A stretch of DNA of 64,000 nt from Sphingomonas sp. Root241 (GTDB taxonomy: Bacteria; Pseudomonadota; Alphaproteobacteria; Sphingomonadales; Sphingomonadaceae): positions 752,903 to 816,902 of the forward strand of contig NZ_LMIV01000002.1 of assembly GCF_001428865.1 (NCBI RefSeq), read 5' to 3'. Below are positions 1 through 8,306 of this stretch, one piece after another. Under the pieces are notes generated by a model, which saw only the letters and a program-made list of their open reading frames with translations, searched no databases and was not told the DNA's origin. A program made the position numbers and the translations under genes. The number at the start of each line of letters is the position of its first letter. The first letter of the stretch is position 1.

Positions 1-143
1 CTTCCTTCAGCCACGCCGGCGGCGGCGATCCGCACCAGCGGCGGCTGGGTACGGGGATCGGCGTCCGATCGCCCGCATCCGGCCAGTGCGGCAGCCGCCA
101 AGCCAAGGGCTCCGACCGTTCGTGCGCAAGACGATATCGACAC
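1..143 (-). CDS. RND efflux periplasmic adaptor (N-terminal part)
   Basis: Only the first 47 codons lie in the window. A GTG start at 143 follows an AGGAGG ribosome site. The product starts with a lipoprotein signal ending in a lipobox (LAGC, Cys about residue 23) and then a short linker of the kind that begins HlyD/AcrA membrane-fusion adaptors. Such adaptors bridge an inner-membrane RND pump and an outer-membrane channel. The assignment rests on the lipobox plus context: a TetR gene just upstream on the same strand and a NodT-type outer-membrane lipoprotein beyond it. The pump gene would lie to the left, outside the window. A different small lipoprotein cannot be excluded from so little sequence. 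Confidence 0.6.
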   Translation of the reverse strand, partial: MSISSCARTVGALGLAAAALAGCGRSDADPRTQPPLVRIAAAGVAEG

Positions 144-182
144 GCAGGTTCCTCCTGTTCAGGCGGAACCAGATGTCACCGA

Positions 183-206
183 GTGACTAATATGTCAACT
201 AGTCAC
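183..206. promoter_or_regulatory. Palindromic operator upstream of the adaptor gene
   Basis: Perfect inverted repeat GTGACTA-N10-TAGTCAC, 40 bp upstream of the adaptor start. The same 24-bp arrangement recurs at 879-902, including the inner ATGTCAA, so both are probably bound by the TetR protein encoded between them. Confidence 0.65.
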
Positions 207-222
207 ACAGAACTAGATCGAA

Positions 223-840
223 CTAAGGTGCGAGGCTGCGCAGGATGAGGCCGGTCACTTCCACCTGCGCATCGGGCAGGAGGTCGAGGCTGCGTTCGAG
301 AAAGACGGGATCGATGAAGGGCAATAGCGCGTAGAAGATCGATCGGCGGGTCTCGTCGAGCGGGGTCTTGCGCTCGAACTCGCCGCTTCCCCGGCCTTCC
401 TTCAAAATCTCCTCGATGAGATGCTGCAGGCGCTCGGTATAGGCTTGGGCCGCCGCCCATTTTTCCGAGGAGGCGTGCGCGGCGATTTCGTAGAGTTTGC
501 GATCGGCGAAGAACAATTCGACCCCGGCGCTGGTCACCGTCTTCGCGAATCTGCGCAGCTTGTCGGTTGCGTCCTGCCCCTGTTCCACTGCCTCGCGGAC
601 CTGGCCGAACAATTGGTCGAGGCAATCGGCGCAGATCGCCTCGCCGATCGCCTGCTTCGATTCGAAGAAGCGGTAGATATAGGCTTTCGAGAAGCCGATC
701 TCCCGCGCCAGGTCGGCCACCGTCGTCTTGGCATAGCCGTAATGGGCGAAATAGTCGTGCGCCGCCTTGACGATCTGGTCGCGGACCGAGTGTTCCGCCG
801 GTCCGCGTGCGGCGGTCTTGCGTGCGTTCTGCGTACTCAT
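223..840 (-). CDS. TetR/AcrR family efflux repressor
   Basis: A 205-residue TetR-family regulator. The helix-turn-helix is at about residues 39-60 (TTVADLAREIGFSKAYIYRFF), and the rest is a helical ligand-binding domain. I chose the ATG at 840 over the GTG at 846 because AAGG sits seven bases upstream of it. The gene is divergent from the outer-membrane lipoprotein gene and upstream of the adaptor gene. Matching palindromes flank it on both sides, which is the usual layout of an autoregulated repressor of its own efflux pump. The inducing ligand cannot be read from the sequence. Confidence 0.85.
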   Translation of the reverse strand: MSTQNARKTAARGPAEHSVRDQIVKAAHDYFAHYGYAKTTVADLAREIGFSKAYIYRFFESKQAIGEAICADCLDQLFGQVREAVEQGQDATDKLRRFAKTVTSAGVELFFADRKLYEIAAHASSEKWAAAQAYTERLQHLIEEILKEGRGSGEFERKTPLDETRRSIFYALLPFIDPVFLERSLDLLPDAQVEVTGLILRSLAP

Positions 841-878
841 GACCACGCCTTAGCGTGAACGCGCCCGATTGACAAATT

Positions 879-902
879 GTGACTAATGATGTCAATGGTC
901 AC
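879..902. promoter_or_regulatory. Operator in the tetR / outer-membrane lipoprotein intergenic region
   Basis: Inverted repeat GTGACTA-N10-TGGTCAC with one mismatch between arms; it shares GTGACTAAT and ATGTCAA with the 183-206 site. It lies between the divergent starts at 840 and 927 and just downstream of a TTGACA hexamer (869-874), so a bound repressor could block both directions. Confidence 0.65.
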
Positions 903-926
903 ATCTGACCCTGGGCGGACCCCGAT

Positions 927-2399
927 ATGCGAATTTCACCTTTGTCCCTGATTGCGGTCTCGACCGCGGCCCTGCTCGGAGGCTGTGCAGTCGGCCCGGC
1001 CTATGTCGCGCCGCAGATGACGGCGCCGCCGGCTTTCCTGGGCGGGGCCGCTATCGATGCGAAGGCGGACGGGGCGGTGACGGTCGATCTGATCCATTGG
1101 TGGCGGTCGTTCGATGACCCCCTGCTGGCGAGTCTCGTGGAGCGGGCGCTGGCGCAGAATCTCGACCTGCAGCAGGCAAGCGCCCGAGTCGTGCAGACAC
1201 GCGCCGGGCTGCGTCACGCCAATGCCGACCTGCTTCCCGCCGGCCAGGTCAGCGGTCAGGCGAGCGAGTCCTGGCAGTCGCTCGAGACGCCGCAGGGCAG
1301 GATCGCTTCCGCCCTGCCGGGATTCGAGCGGGAGGCACAGGGTTATGAGCTGAACCTGGGCGCAAGCTGGGAGCTCGACCTGTTCGGCGGCAAGGATGCG
1401 GCGCGCGACGCCGCGCGGGCGGATTGGCAGGCATCGGCCGCAGCCGCCACCGCTGCGCGGCTTGCCGTCGCGGCGCAGACTGCCGACACCTATGTCGCGA
1501 TCCGCAGCCTTCAGGCGCGGCTCGACGTCGCGCGCGGGCAGCAGCAAGTCCAGCAGCGGCTGGTCGATCTGGTCGGGCTGCAATTTCGCAAGGGCGTGGC
1601 GGCGGAGCTGCAGCTGCGCCAGGCGGAGGGCGCCCTCGCCCAGGTGAAGGCCGCGGTGCCCGAACTCGAGCAGGGTCTCGAGATCGCCATGAACGCGCTG
1701 GACATTCTCCTCGGTGTCCAGCCGGGATCGACCCGGCCCGAACTCGCGGCCGCCGCGCCGATTCCGGTTCCGCCTGCAGTTTCGAGCGCGGGCGGGCCGC
1801 CGGCCCTGCTGCGCCGGCGCCCGGACATCATCGCGGCCGAACGCATGCTCGCCGCTTCGAATGCCCGGATCGGCGTAGCGATCGCCGAATATTATCCCAA
1901 ATTCTCGCTCGGCGGACTGCTCGGCACGGCGACCATGGGCGTCGGCGGATTGTTCGGCGGTAATGCAACCCAGGCCAGTGGCGTGCTGGGGCTGCGCTGG
2001 AGGCTGTTCGACTTCGGCCGCATCGATGCCGAGATCGCCGCCGCGCGCGGCCGCAACACCGAGGCATTGGCCGCATACCGCCTGACGGTCCTGCGGGCTT
2101 CGGAGGATGTGGAAAACGCCTTTTCGAGTCTCGTCAAGCAACAGGCCCGCGCCCAGATCCTCGGCGAGGGCGAGTCTTCACTGGGCAAGGCCCGCACGTC
2201 GGCCTTCGCGGCCTACAAAGGCGGAGTCTCCAGCCTGCTCGACGTGCTCGACGCCGACCGGCGCCTTCTTGAAACCCGCGATGCCGGAATTCAGGCAAAA
2301 GCGGCTGCCACGCGTGCCGCCATCGCTTCCTTCCGCGCTCTGGGCGGCGGGTGGGAGGCTCCGGCGCCGCCCGGCGGAGCCGTCGCGTTCGGCTATTGA
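927..2399 (+). CDS. Efflux outer-membrane lipoprotein, NodT/OprM type
   Basis: A 490-residue TolC-superfamily outer-membrane channel. It starts with a lipoprotein signal whose lipobox is LLGGC with Cys20, followed by CAVGPAYVAP, the typical opening of NodT-family factors. Two long helical repeats follow (about 60-240 and 290-470), with conserved stretches such as RRRPDIIAAERMLAASNARIGVA. It would trimerise as the exit duct of a tripartite RND pump with the adaptor encoded at 143-1. It is divergent from tetR, with the operator at 879-902 in between, so repression by that protein is likely. Confidence 0.92.
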   Translation: MRISPLSLIAVSTAALLGGCAVGPAYVAPQMTAPPAFLGGAAIDAKADGAVTVDLIHWWRSFDDPLLASLVERALAQNLDLQQASARVVQTRAGLRHANADLLPAGQVSGQASESWQSLETPQGRIASALPGFEREAQGYELNLGASWELDLFGGKDAARDAARADWQASAAAATAARLAVAAQTADTYVAIRSLQARLDVARGQQQVQQRLVDLVGLQFRKGVAAELQLRQAEGALAQVKAAVPELEQGLEIAMNALDILLGVQPGSTRPELAAAAPIPVPPAVSSAGGPPALLRRRPDIIAAERMLAASNARIGVAIAEYYPKFSLGGLLGTATMGVGGLFGGNATQASGVLGLRWRLFDFGRIDAEIAAARGRNTEALAAYRLTVLRASEDVENAFSSLVKQQARAQILGEGESSLGKARTSAFAAYKGGVSSLLDVLDADRRLLETRDAGIQAKAAATRAAIASFRALGGGWEAPAPPGGAVAFGY

Positions 2400-2548
2400 G
2401 CTTTGGTTTTCAGTCCGCTGGTGGCCGTCTTCGGATCGGCAGCTTTCGGGCGAAGTTGGGGAAGCCGGAATATCTCGCGACTGGCGTGAAGGGCCTCAGC
2501 GCTGGCGCCAGAAGCCGCAAACCCCGAAACCCAAGCTCCGATCACGCG

Positions 2549-2571
2549 TTTGCACTGCACGGGGGTGCAAA
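2549..2571 (+). repeat. Short inverted repeat before the 2584 gene
   Basis: TTTGCAC and GTGCAAA, perfect 7-bp arms around a 9-bp GC-rich loop, ending just before the GGAGG ribosome site of the next gene. It could be a hairpin in the leader or a small operator; nothing distinguishes these. Confidence 0.4.
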
Positions 2572-2583
2572 TGGAGGCGGATC

Positions 2584-2877
2584 ATGCCCCGTGGCGACAA
2601 GGACAAATATACCGACAAGCAGAAGCGCAAGGCCGAGCATATCGAGAAGGGCTATGAAGATCGCGGCGTTCCCAAGAACGAAGCCGAACGGCGTGCCTGG
2701 GCGACGGTGAACAGGGAATCGGGCGGCGGCAACAAGTCCGGTTCGGGCCGTGGAAAACCGGACACGCACGTCTCCTCCTCCCGAGGTGGCCGCGCGCGCA
2801 AGTCCGGATCGGCCGAGCAACGATCGGCGGCCGCACGCAAGGGCTGGGTTACTCGCCGCAAGCACGGCAACGGCTGA
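2584..2877 (+). CDS. Small basic protein of the 'plasmid stabilization' type
   Basis: A 97-residue highly charged protein (KDKYTDKQKRKAEHIEKGYE, then EAERRAWATVN, then a Ser/Gly/Lys-rich tail). Close relatives are often annotated 'plasmid stabilization protein' in alphaproteobacteria and xanthomonads, but I know of no demonstrated function and there is no plasmid context here. The start ATG at 2584 has a GGAGG site. The stop overlaps the next start by one base (TGATG), so it is cotranscribed with the hydrolase gene. Confidence 0.7.
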   Translation: MPRGDKDKYTDKQKRKAEHIEKGYEDRGVPKNEAERRAWATVNRESGGGNKSGSGRGKPDTHVSSSRGGRARKSGSAEQRSAAARKGWVTRRKHGNG

Positions 2878-3803
2878 TGCCGTTCGGCGGGTCGATCCTG
2901 CTGCAGGCGGGCCAAGCGCGCGTCGCGGCTACGCGAGCAGGCGCAACAGACCGGCCGGCGCTCGTGCTGCTGCACGGATGGCCGCAGTCGCGGGCGCTCT
3001 ACGATGGAATCGTGGACGAACTGAGCGATACGTTCTTCGTACTGGCGATGGACTTGCCGGAGGTGGGAGATTCGCGCGGCGCACCGCCTTCCGCGGAGAA
3101 ATCGGCACTGGCGGACATGCTGCTGACAGCGGCGGAAAGCGCCGGCGCCCGCGATATCACCATCGCTGGCCTCGATGTCGGCGGCATGATCGCCTTCGCC
3201 GCGGCGCGAGACCACGGCGAACGCATCTCGCGCGCGATCGTCATGAACACCGTCATTCCCGGACTGGAGCCGTGGGAAACGCTGCTCGCCGATCCGCATG
3301 TCTGGCATTTCGCCTTTCACGCCATAGCCGACCTCCCCGAAACCCTGGTGCGGGGCCGCGAGCGCGCCTATTTCGATTTCTTCCACGATGCCCTCGCCAG
3401 CGACCCGGCCAAGATCCCCGATGCGCTCCGCGAGACGTTCGCCCTGGCCTATATGCGGCAGGAGGCGCTCGAGGCGGGCTTCGACTGGTATCGCGCGATG
3501 GCCCGCGACGCCGAACGCAATGCAAGTCCCAAGGCGATATCGACACCGATGCTCTATGTCCGCGGCAATGCCGACGGGCGATCGATCGACGCCTATCGAA
3601 ATGGCCTGAAGGCGGCCGGCGTCGCCAATCTCGATACGCGCGTCGCCGCCGGAGCAGGTGAGCTGCTGCCGATCGAGGCACCAGCGGCGTTCATCGAGAT
3701 CATACGAGACTTTGCCCTCGGAGTGCGCACCAGCGACAACGCCGCGGACCCGCGCACGCTCGACGACGTCTCGTCCACAGACGCTGGCAGGTCCGGGCGC
3801 TGA
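2877..3803 (+). CDS. Alpha/beta hydrolase, epoxide-hydrolase-like, lacking the usual catalytic His
   Basis: A 308-residue alpha/beta-fold hydrolase. The oxyanion motif HGWP is at 33-36, and the nucleophile elbow GLDVGGM places Asp100 as nucleophile, as in epoxide hydrolases and haloalkane dehalogenases. A cap domain spans roughly 125-220. The C-terminal motif that normally reads GxGH followed by E-x-P is here AGAGELLPIEAP, with Glu262 where the catalytic His is expected. The enzyme may therefore be inactive as a hydrolase or use another base. The ATG overlaps the preceding stop. The last 25 residues are an unstructured extension. Confidence 0.8.
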   Translation: MPFGGSILLQAGQARVAATRAGATDRPALVLLHGWPQSRALYDGIVDELSDTFFVLAMDLPEVGDSRGAPPSAEKSALADMLLTAAESAGARDITIAGLDVGGMIAFAAARDHGERISRAIVMNTVIPGLEPWETLLADPHVWHFAFHAIADLPETLVRGRERAYFDFFHDALASDPAKIPDALRETFALAYMRQEALEAGFDWYRAMARDAERNASPKAISTPMLYVRGNADGRSIDAYRNGLKAAGVANLDTRVAAGAGELLPIEAPAAFIEIIRDFALGVRTSDNAADPRTLDDVSSTDAGRSGR

Positions 3804-3842
3804 TGTCGCATCAACGCCCGGACCCATCAGGCAGCGTTCCGA

Positions 3843-4706
3843 TCAATCGGCCGACTGGTCTTTCGCCATATCCTTGATCTCGCCCTTCGATGCGGCGGAG
3901 ACCAGCACGTCGCCGGAACCGCTGAAATTGGCGGCGGGGACAGTCGCCAGCCGCTTGCCGACTTCCATCCGTACCGCCTGAACCCGGCCGCGAGCATCGG
4001 TGACGAGATTACGGACGGTGCCGATCGTCCGCCCTCTCAGGTCGGTGACTTCCATGCCCGGCGCGACTGCGAAGCTGCCGAGCGCGTCGGCTGCGGAAGA
4101 GCCGCTCAGCGCAAGAGGGCCATTGCTCGCCGTGCCGCTCGCCGAGCCGCCCGCGGCTCCGCCACCAGCGACCGAACCCGTCCCGTTGGCGACGCCGCCG
4201 ATAGCGTTCCGCGCACGATCACTTGCGCCGGTCGCCAATTCGCGAGTGCTGCCGACCGCACTACGCGCGGTGTTCGTGGCGCTTCCGGCCAGGTTCCGCA
4301 CGTCATCGGTGCCGATCAGGTCTGCGTTCGCAGTGCCACCGGCCGAGCCCGAGGCCGTGCCGCTGCCGGTAGTGCCCAGCGCGCCGGCGGCGCCATCGAG
4401 CGCGCTGCTCCCGCTCCCATCGGCGCCACCGGTGGCGGCGACGCGGCCGCTGCGCCGGTCGACGTTCGAATTGGCGCGGGCATTGCCGTCGGCGCGCGTG
4501 GTCGAGCGCGTGGTGGTCGTGACCGGCTCGCGCACGCGGTCGATCGTGCCTGTAGGGGCACGGTCGAGGGCGCCGCCAAGGCCGCCGAGCGAACCTCCGC
4601 CGCCGATCGTACCACCGAGACCACCGCCGCCGCCGAGAAGCTGGGCGGATGCCGGTGCCGCAGAGAAAGCGAGGGCCGCGGCCGTCGCCAGAAGGAGCGT
4701 TTTCAT
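3843..4706 (-). CDS. Secreted Gly/Ala/Ser-rich protein with a PRC-barrel-like C terminus
   Basis: A 287-residue exported protein. The signal peptide is residues 1-21 (ends ASA). A low-complexity Gly/Ser/Thr/Ala region follows to about 205. The C-terminal segment (about 212-280) has the pattern MEVTDLRGRTIGTVRNLVTD, then R-x-QAVRMEVGKRLATVPAANF, resembling a PRC-barrel beta domain. The start at 4706 was chosen for its AAGGA site and the signal peptide that follows. It is convergent with the hydrolase and downstream of the S8 protease on the same strand. Function unknown; a cell-surface or periplasmic role is likely. Confidence 0.65.
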   Translation of the reverse strand: MKTLLLATAAALAFSAAPASAQLLGGGGGLGGTIGGGGSLGGLGGALDRAPTGTIDRVREPVTTTTRSTTRADGNARANSNVDRRSGRVAATGGADGSGSSALDGAAGALGTTGSGTASGSAGGTANADLIGTDDVRNLAGSATNTARSAVGSTRELATGASDRARNAIGGVANGTGSVAGGGAAGGSASGTASNGPLALSGSSAADALGSFAVAPGMEVTDLRGRTIGTVRNLVTDARGRVQAVRMEVGKRLATVPAANFSGSGDVLVSAASKGEIKDMAKDQSAD

Positions 4707-4793
4707 CGGGCTTTCCTTTCGCGTCATGGCGCACACATCTCGTGCGCTCTCCTCGAAAACGGATGCCCCCGCCGGCTTAATCCCGCCGGCCGC

Positions 4794-6074
4794 TCATTTA
4801 TTCGGCGTCCTGCAATCGCCGCAGACCAGGCCGCGGCCATAGGCCTGATCGGCCCCGCGCTTGCCGAGATCCTGTGCCTCGCGGTCGAGCGTGCGCAGTC
4901 CGCCGGCAAGCGCCGCGTTGTCGGGGGCCGCGTAGAAGCGTGCGAGCCGGGCCGCAGCGAAAGGCACGGCGAACGAAGTACCCCGCACCGCCACGGGCCG
5001 CCCGGCGAGTCCCGCGGCAAGCATGTCGGCGCCGGGTGCCGCATAATCGAGGTGGCGCGCCCGCCCCGCTTCGATCAGCGCGCGGTTTCGTCCGTCGACG
5101 CCGGTCACTGCGAGCGCCTCGGGATAGGAAGCGGGATAAGCGGGCGGCGCGGCCGGACCGTCATTGCCGACCGCCGCCACGATCACCGTGCCGCGCGCCC
5201 GCGCCGCCGCGACTACGCGCGCGAGCAGTGGATTGGCGGGTCCGACGAGGCTCACCGCGACGATTGGCACGCGTTGCCGCACCATCCAGCCGATCGCCCG
5301 GGCGATTGCCGTCGCACTCCCGCCAGCGGGGTCGCGGCCATAGACGTCGGCGATCAGCAGCCGCGCTTGCGGCGCCGCGCCACGGATCGCCGGGCTTCCC
5401 TGAATCAGCGAGGCGATGGCGGTCGCGTGCGCATTCGGGCTCGGCCCGCCCACCGCGAATGCCTGTTGCACCAGCGGTCCCGCGATTGCTCGCGAGTCGA
5501 CGCCCCCGTCGATGATGCCGATCGACAGCGGGCCGGACGCCGCCGAAAGAGGCGCCGCGCTCCCGGCCGCGCCCGGCTTCACGCTGCCACTGGCGAAATG
5601 CAGGGGATCCGCCGAGACGCTGCGGCCGTCGGCGATCGCGCGCATGCGCTTCAGTGCGGCGCGCAACGACGTGCCCGTCGGCACCCGGAAGCGCGCATAG
5701 CCGATCTCCAGGTCTTCTATCGTCTCCCGTTCGAGCAAAGTGAAGCCCGCCGCATCCGCCCGGGCAAGCAGCGCCTCGTCCGGCTCCTCGACCACGATCT
5801 CCTGCGCGCGGACCGGATTGCCGTCGCGGTCCAGCTCGATCGCGTCCGGATGCAGTCGCGCGATCTCCTCGAGTCGCTGGAGCCGCTCGCGCGCCAGCCC
5901 TCGCGCGGCGCGGTCGATCTGCTGCACCAGCGGATTCTGCGGGAGCACGGCGCCGAGGTCGCGCACTACATCACCGACGGGGCCGGGCAGCGAAGGCACC
6001 GGAAGGAGTTGCGCATTCGCCCGCGACGGCGCGATCAGCAAAGCTGCGACGAGCAACCATGGACGTCGGTTCAT
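4794..6074 (-). CDS. Secreted subtilisin-like (S8) serine peptidase
   Basis: A 426-residue S8-family peptidase with a signal peptide ending at about residue 21 (RANA-Q). The catalytic triad is visible: Asp189 in GIIDGGVD, His216 in NAHATAIASL, Ser367 in RGTSFAVP. The oxyanion Asn304 is in AVGNDGP. The roughly 165-residue N-terminal segment may be a propeptide. It is divergent from the ECF sigma factor gene, with a 10-bp inverted repeat between, suggesting it belongs to that envelope-stress regulon. The ATG at 6074 is the best start for a signal peptide; an upstream in-frame ATG (6110) lacks a ribosome site. Confidence 0.88.
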   Translation of the reverse strand: MNRRPWLLVAALLIAPSRANAQLLPVPSLPGPVGDVVRDLGAVLPQNPLVQQIDRAARGLARERLQRLEEIARLHPDAIELDRDGNPVRAQEIVVEEPDEALLARADAAGFTLLERETIEDLEIGYARFRVPTGTSLRAALKRMRAIADGRSVSADPLHFASGSVKPGAAGSAAPLSAASGPLSIGIIDGGVDSRAIAGPLVQQAFAVGGPSPNAHATAIASLIQGSPAIRGAAPQARLLIADVYGRDPAGGSATAIARAIGWMVRQRVPIVAVSLVGPANPLLARVVAAARARGTVIVAAVGNDGPAAPPAYPASYPEALAVTGVDGRNRALIEAGRARHLDYAAPGADMLAAGLAGRPVAVRGTSFAVPFAAARLARFYAAPDNAALAGGLRTLDREAQDLGKRGADQAYGRGLVCGDCRTPNK

Positions 6075-6114
6075 CCTTTCGGCTCTAACCCGGGGAAAGA
6101 TTTGTGTCATGCAG

Positions 6115-6146
6115 GGATGAAACGGAGGAGCCCGTTCGTTTCATCC
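6115..6146. promoter_or_regulatory. Symmetric inverted repeat in the protease / sigma intergenic region
   Basis: Perfect 10-bp arms GGATGAAACG and CGTTTCATCC around a 12-bp spacer, 27 bp before the sigma gene start and 41 bp before the protease start. Each strand therefore offers a TGAAAC element followed by a CGTTTC element, reminiscent of ECF -35/-10 elements. It could be a bidirectional sigma-dependent promoter or a repressor site. Confidence 0.5.
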
Positions 6147-6172
6147 GGCAATAGCGAGGAAATCCGCAGGAC

Positions 6173-6661
6173 GTGGCATTCGAGGACGAGATGGTGGCGC
6201 TTCTGCCGCGGCTGCGGCGGTTCGCGCATGCGCTCGCCCGATCGCCGGCCGACGCGGATGATTTGTGCCAGGCTGCGGTCGAGCGGGCGATCAATGCGCG
6301 CGCCTCGTGGCAGCCCGGAACGCGACTGGACAGCTGGATGTATCGAATCATGCGCAATCTCTGGATCGACACCGCCCGCGCGACGAACCGGCGCGGCGAG
6401 ACCTTCGTCGCGGCCGAGCAGGGCGAAACCGTGGGCGACGGCGGAGACCGCGCGATCGAGGCCAGCGTCGAGCTCGGCCAGGTAATGCGCGCGATGGCCA
6501 CGCTGCCGAACGAGCAGCGCGAAGTGATCGCGCTCGTCCTGGTCGAGGGCTTCGCTTACAGGGAAGCCGCGGAGATGCTCGATATCCCGATGGGTACGTT
6601 GACGTCGCGCCTCGTGCGGGGCCGCACCGCGCTGATGGCGCGGCTGGGAGAGGCGGCATGA
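6173..6661 (+). CDS. ECF RNA polymerase sigma factor
   Basis: A 162-residue ECF-type sigma factor. Region 2 is at about 5-75 (DADDLCQAAVERAI, then LDSWMYRIMRNLWID). Region 4 is at about 105-155 (LPNEQREVIALVLVEGFAYR, then GTLTSRLVRGR). It recruits RNA polymerase to specific promoters. It starts at GTG 6173. The stop overlaps the next ATG (ATGA), so it is translationally coupled to the anti-sigma factor gene. The inverted repeat at 6115-6146 just upstream may be its own target. Confidence 0.92.
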   Translation: MAFEDEMVALLPRLRRFAHALARSPADADDLCQAAVERAINARASWQPGTRLDSWMYRIMRNLWIDTARATNRRGETFVAAEQGETVGDGGDRAIEASVELGQVMRAMATLPNEQREVIALVLVEGFAYREAAEMLDIPMGTLTSRLVRGRTALMARLGEAA

Positions 6662-7374
6662 GCATCGATCCCGAAATGCTAATGGCCTATGTCGATGGCG
6701 AGCTCGATCCGATCGCGGCGAAGCGAGTCGAGCGCGCCGCCGAGGCGGACGCGACGCTTGCGGAAGAGATCGCGCGGCAGCGCCGGATGCGCGCGCGATT
6801 GCGTTCGGCGTTCGACCCGCTCGCGACCACGCCGCCGCCGGAACCGCTCGTCGAAATGCTCCGCGCGTCGGGCAAGGTCGCCGATATCGCCGCGGTTCGC
6901 GCAAAGCGGGATCGGCCCTTGCTGCGCTGGTTGCCGGCGAGCGGCGCAGTCGCCGCGGCGCTCGCGCTGGGGCTTTTGATCGGACGCGGGCTCCCGCAAG
7001 CCGGGCCCTTCGCGATGCACGACGGAGCGCTCGTCGCGCGCGGCGAGACTGCGAAGGTGCTCGACACCCAACTCGCCTCCGCACAGCCGATGGACGCCCC
7101 GGTCCGGATCATCGTGACGTTTCGCCGGTCCGACGGCGAGTATTGCCGCGCCTTCGAAGCCGGCGCGCAGGCCGCGATCGCCTGCCGGCGCGAGGGCGCC
7201 TGGCAAGTCCAATCGCTCCGCACCGCGGGGGAGAACGCTGCTACCGAATACCGTCAGGCCGGCTCGGCGGGCGCTGCGCTGATGGCGGAAGCGCAGGACA
7301 TGATGGCCGGGGAACCGCTCGACGCAGCGGGCGAGCATGCCGCTATCGGCGCGCATTGGTCCCGGCCGCGGTGA
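6658..7374 (+). CDS. Membrane-anchored anti-sigma factor
   Basis: A 238-residue protein. Its N-terminal 75 residues (LMAYVDGELD, then a helical region) match cytoplasmic sigma-binding domains but lack the HxxxCxxC zinc motif. One transmembrane helix lies at about 84-105 (PASGAVAAALALGLLIGRGL), and the remainder is periplasmic. It directly follows the ECF sigma gene with a 4-bp overlap, the standard sigma/anti-sigma arrangement. The periplasmic domain with two cysteines (EYCRAF and IACRRE) could sense a signal, perhaps redox. Release by proteolysis is inferred, not shown. Confidence 0.85.
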   Translation: MSIDPEMLMAYVDGELDPIAAKRVERAAEADATLAEEIARQRRMRARLRSAFDPLATTPPPEPLVEMLRASGKVADIAAVRAKRDRPLLRWLPASGAVAAALALGLLIGRGLPQAGPFAMHDGALVARGETAKVLDTQLASAQPMDAPVRIIVTFRRSDGEYCRAFEAGAQAAIACRREGAWQVQSLRTAGENAATEYRQAGSAGAALMAEAQDMMAGEPLDAAGEHAAIGAHWSRPR

Positions 7375-7439
7375 AGCTTCGGGATTAAACCTGCGGCGGC
7401 TCTCGTTCTCGTACGCACGTATCGAGAATGGAGAATGCC

Positions 7440-8240
7440 ATGCATGCATATTCGGTCGCCCTCGGCCTGTTGTTCCTCGCCTCGCCGGCGGCGGCGCAGC
7501 AAGCCGCCGAGCCCGTTTCACGCCCGGGTAATGCCCGCGCGGAACTGAGTGTCGGCGCCGAATATCAGACCGGGGACTATGGCATCGGAGAGCGAATAGA
7601 GAGCCGTTCAGCGGTCGCTGGCGCGCGCGTGGTCAAGGGCCGCGTGGTCCTGTCGGCCTCGCTCCCCTACACCCGGGTCGATGCGCCCGGGAATGTGGTG
7701 ACGGGCGGTGGCGGACTGTTCGGCCTTCCGATCATCGTCGACCCGACCCGGCCGGCGACGCGGATGCGTCGGCAGGGCATGGGCGACCTGAGGCTGGGCG
7801 CTGCATGGGTAGCGCCTCTCAAGGCCGTCGACCTTGCCGCTTACGGGCAAGTGAAGCTGCCGACGGCCAGGACCGGACTCGGCACCGGAAAGGCCGATTA
7901 TGCCGTGGGTGCCGAAGCATCGAAGCCACTGGGCGCGGTGGCGCCGTTCGCGAACGTGACCTACACGATGCCGGAGAATCCGGACGGCTATCGCCTCCGC
8001 ACCACCCTGGCAGGCCAGGCCGGGCTCAATGCGACGCTGGGTTCGGGCGTTTCCGGGCAGGTCGCCTATGGCTATGCGCAGAGCCCCGGCGCGTCGCTGC
8101 CCGACGAACAACTGCTCTCGATGCGGCTCACCACGGGCATCTCGTCGCGGCTTTCGCTATCGGTGCACGGCGGCGCGGGCCTGTCGAAAAGTGCTCCCGA
8201 TGCCAGTGCGGGCGTGCAGCTTGGCCTGCGCCTGTTTTGA
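7440..8240 (+). CDS. Outer-membrane beta-barrel protein, transporter-like
   Basis: A 266-residue protein with a signal peptide (residues 1-19, ending AAA-QQ). Many alternating strands follow (RAELSVGAEYQTGDYGIG, RVVLSASLPYTRV), and it ends in Phe (LGLRLF), typical for outer-membrane barrels assembled by BAM. I prefer the ATG at 7440, which has GGAGA six bases upstream, over the in-frame ATG at 7428. It lies 65 bp after the anti-sigma gene on the same strand, so it may be the terminal gene of that operon. No substrate can be assigned. Confidence 0.7.
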   Translation: MHAYSVALGLLFLASPAAAQQAAEPVSRPGNARAELSVGAEYQTGDYGIGERIESRSAVAGARVVKGRVVLSASLPYTRVDAPGNVVTGGGGLFGLPIIVDPTRPATRMRRQGMGDLRLGAAWVAPLKAVDLAAYGQVKLPTARTGLGTGKADYAVGAEASKPLGAVAPFANVTYTMPENPDGYRLRTTLAGQAGLNATLGSGVSGQVAYGYAQSPGASLPDEQLLSMRLTTGISSRLSLSVHGGAGLSKSAPDASAGVQLGLRLF

Positions 8241-8306
8241 AGATCGGAACACCATGCGCCGCATTATCATGGCAACCTCAGCGCCGCCGATACACTCCCG
8301 AATTAG

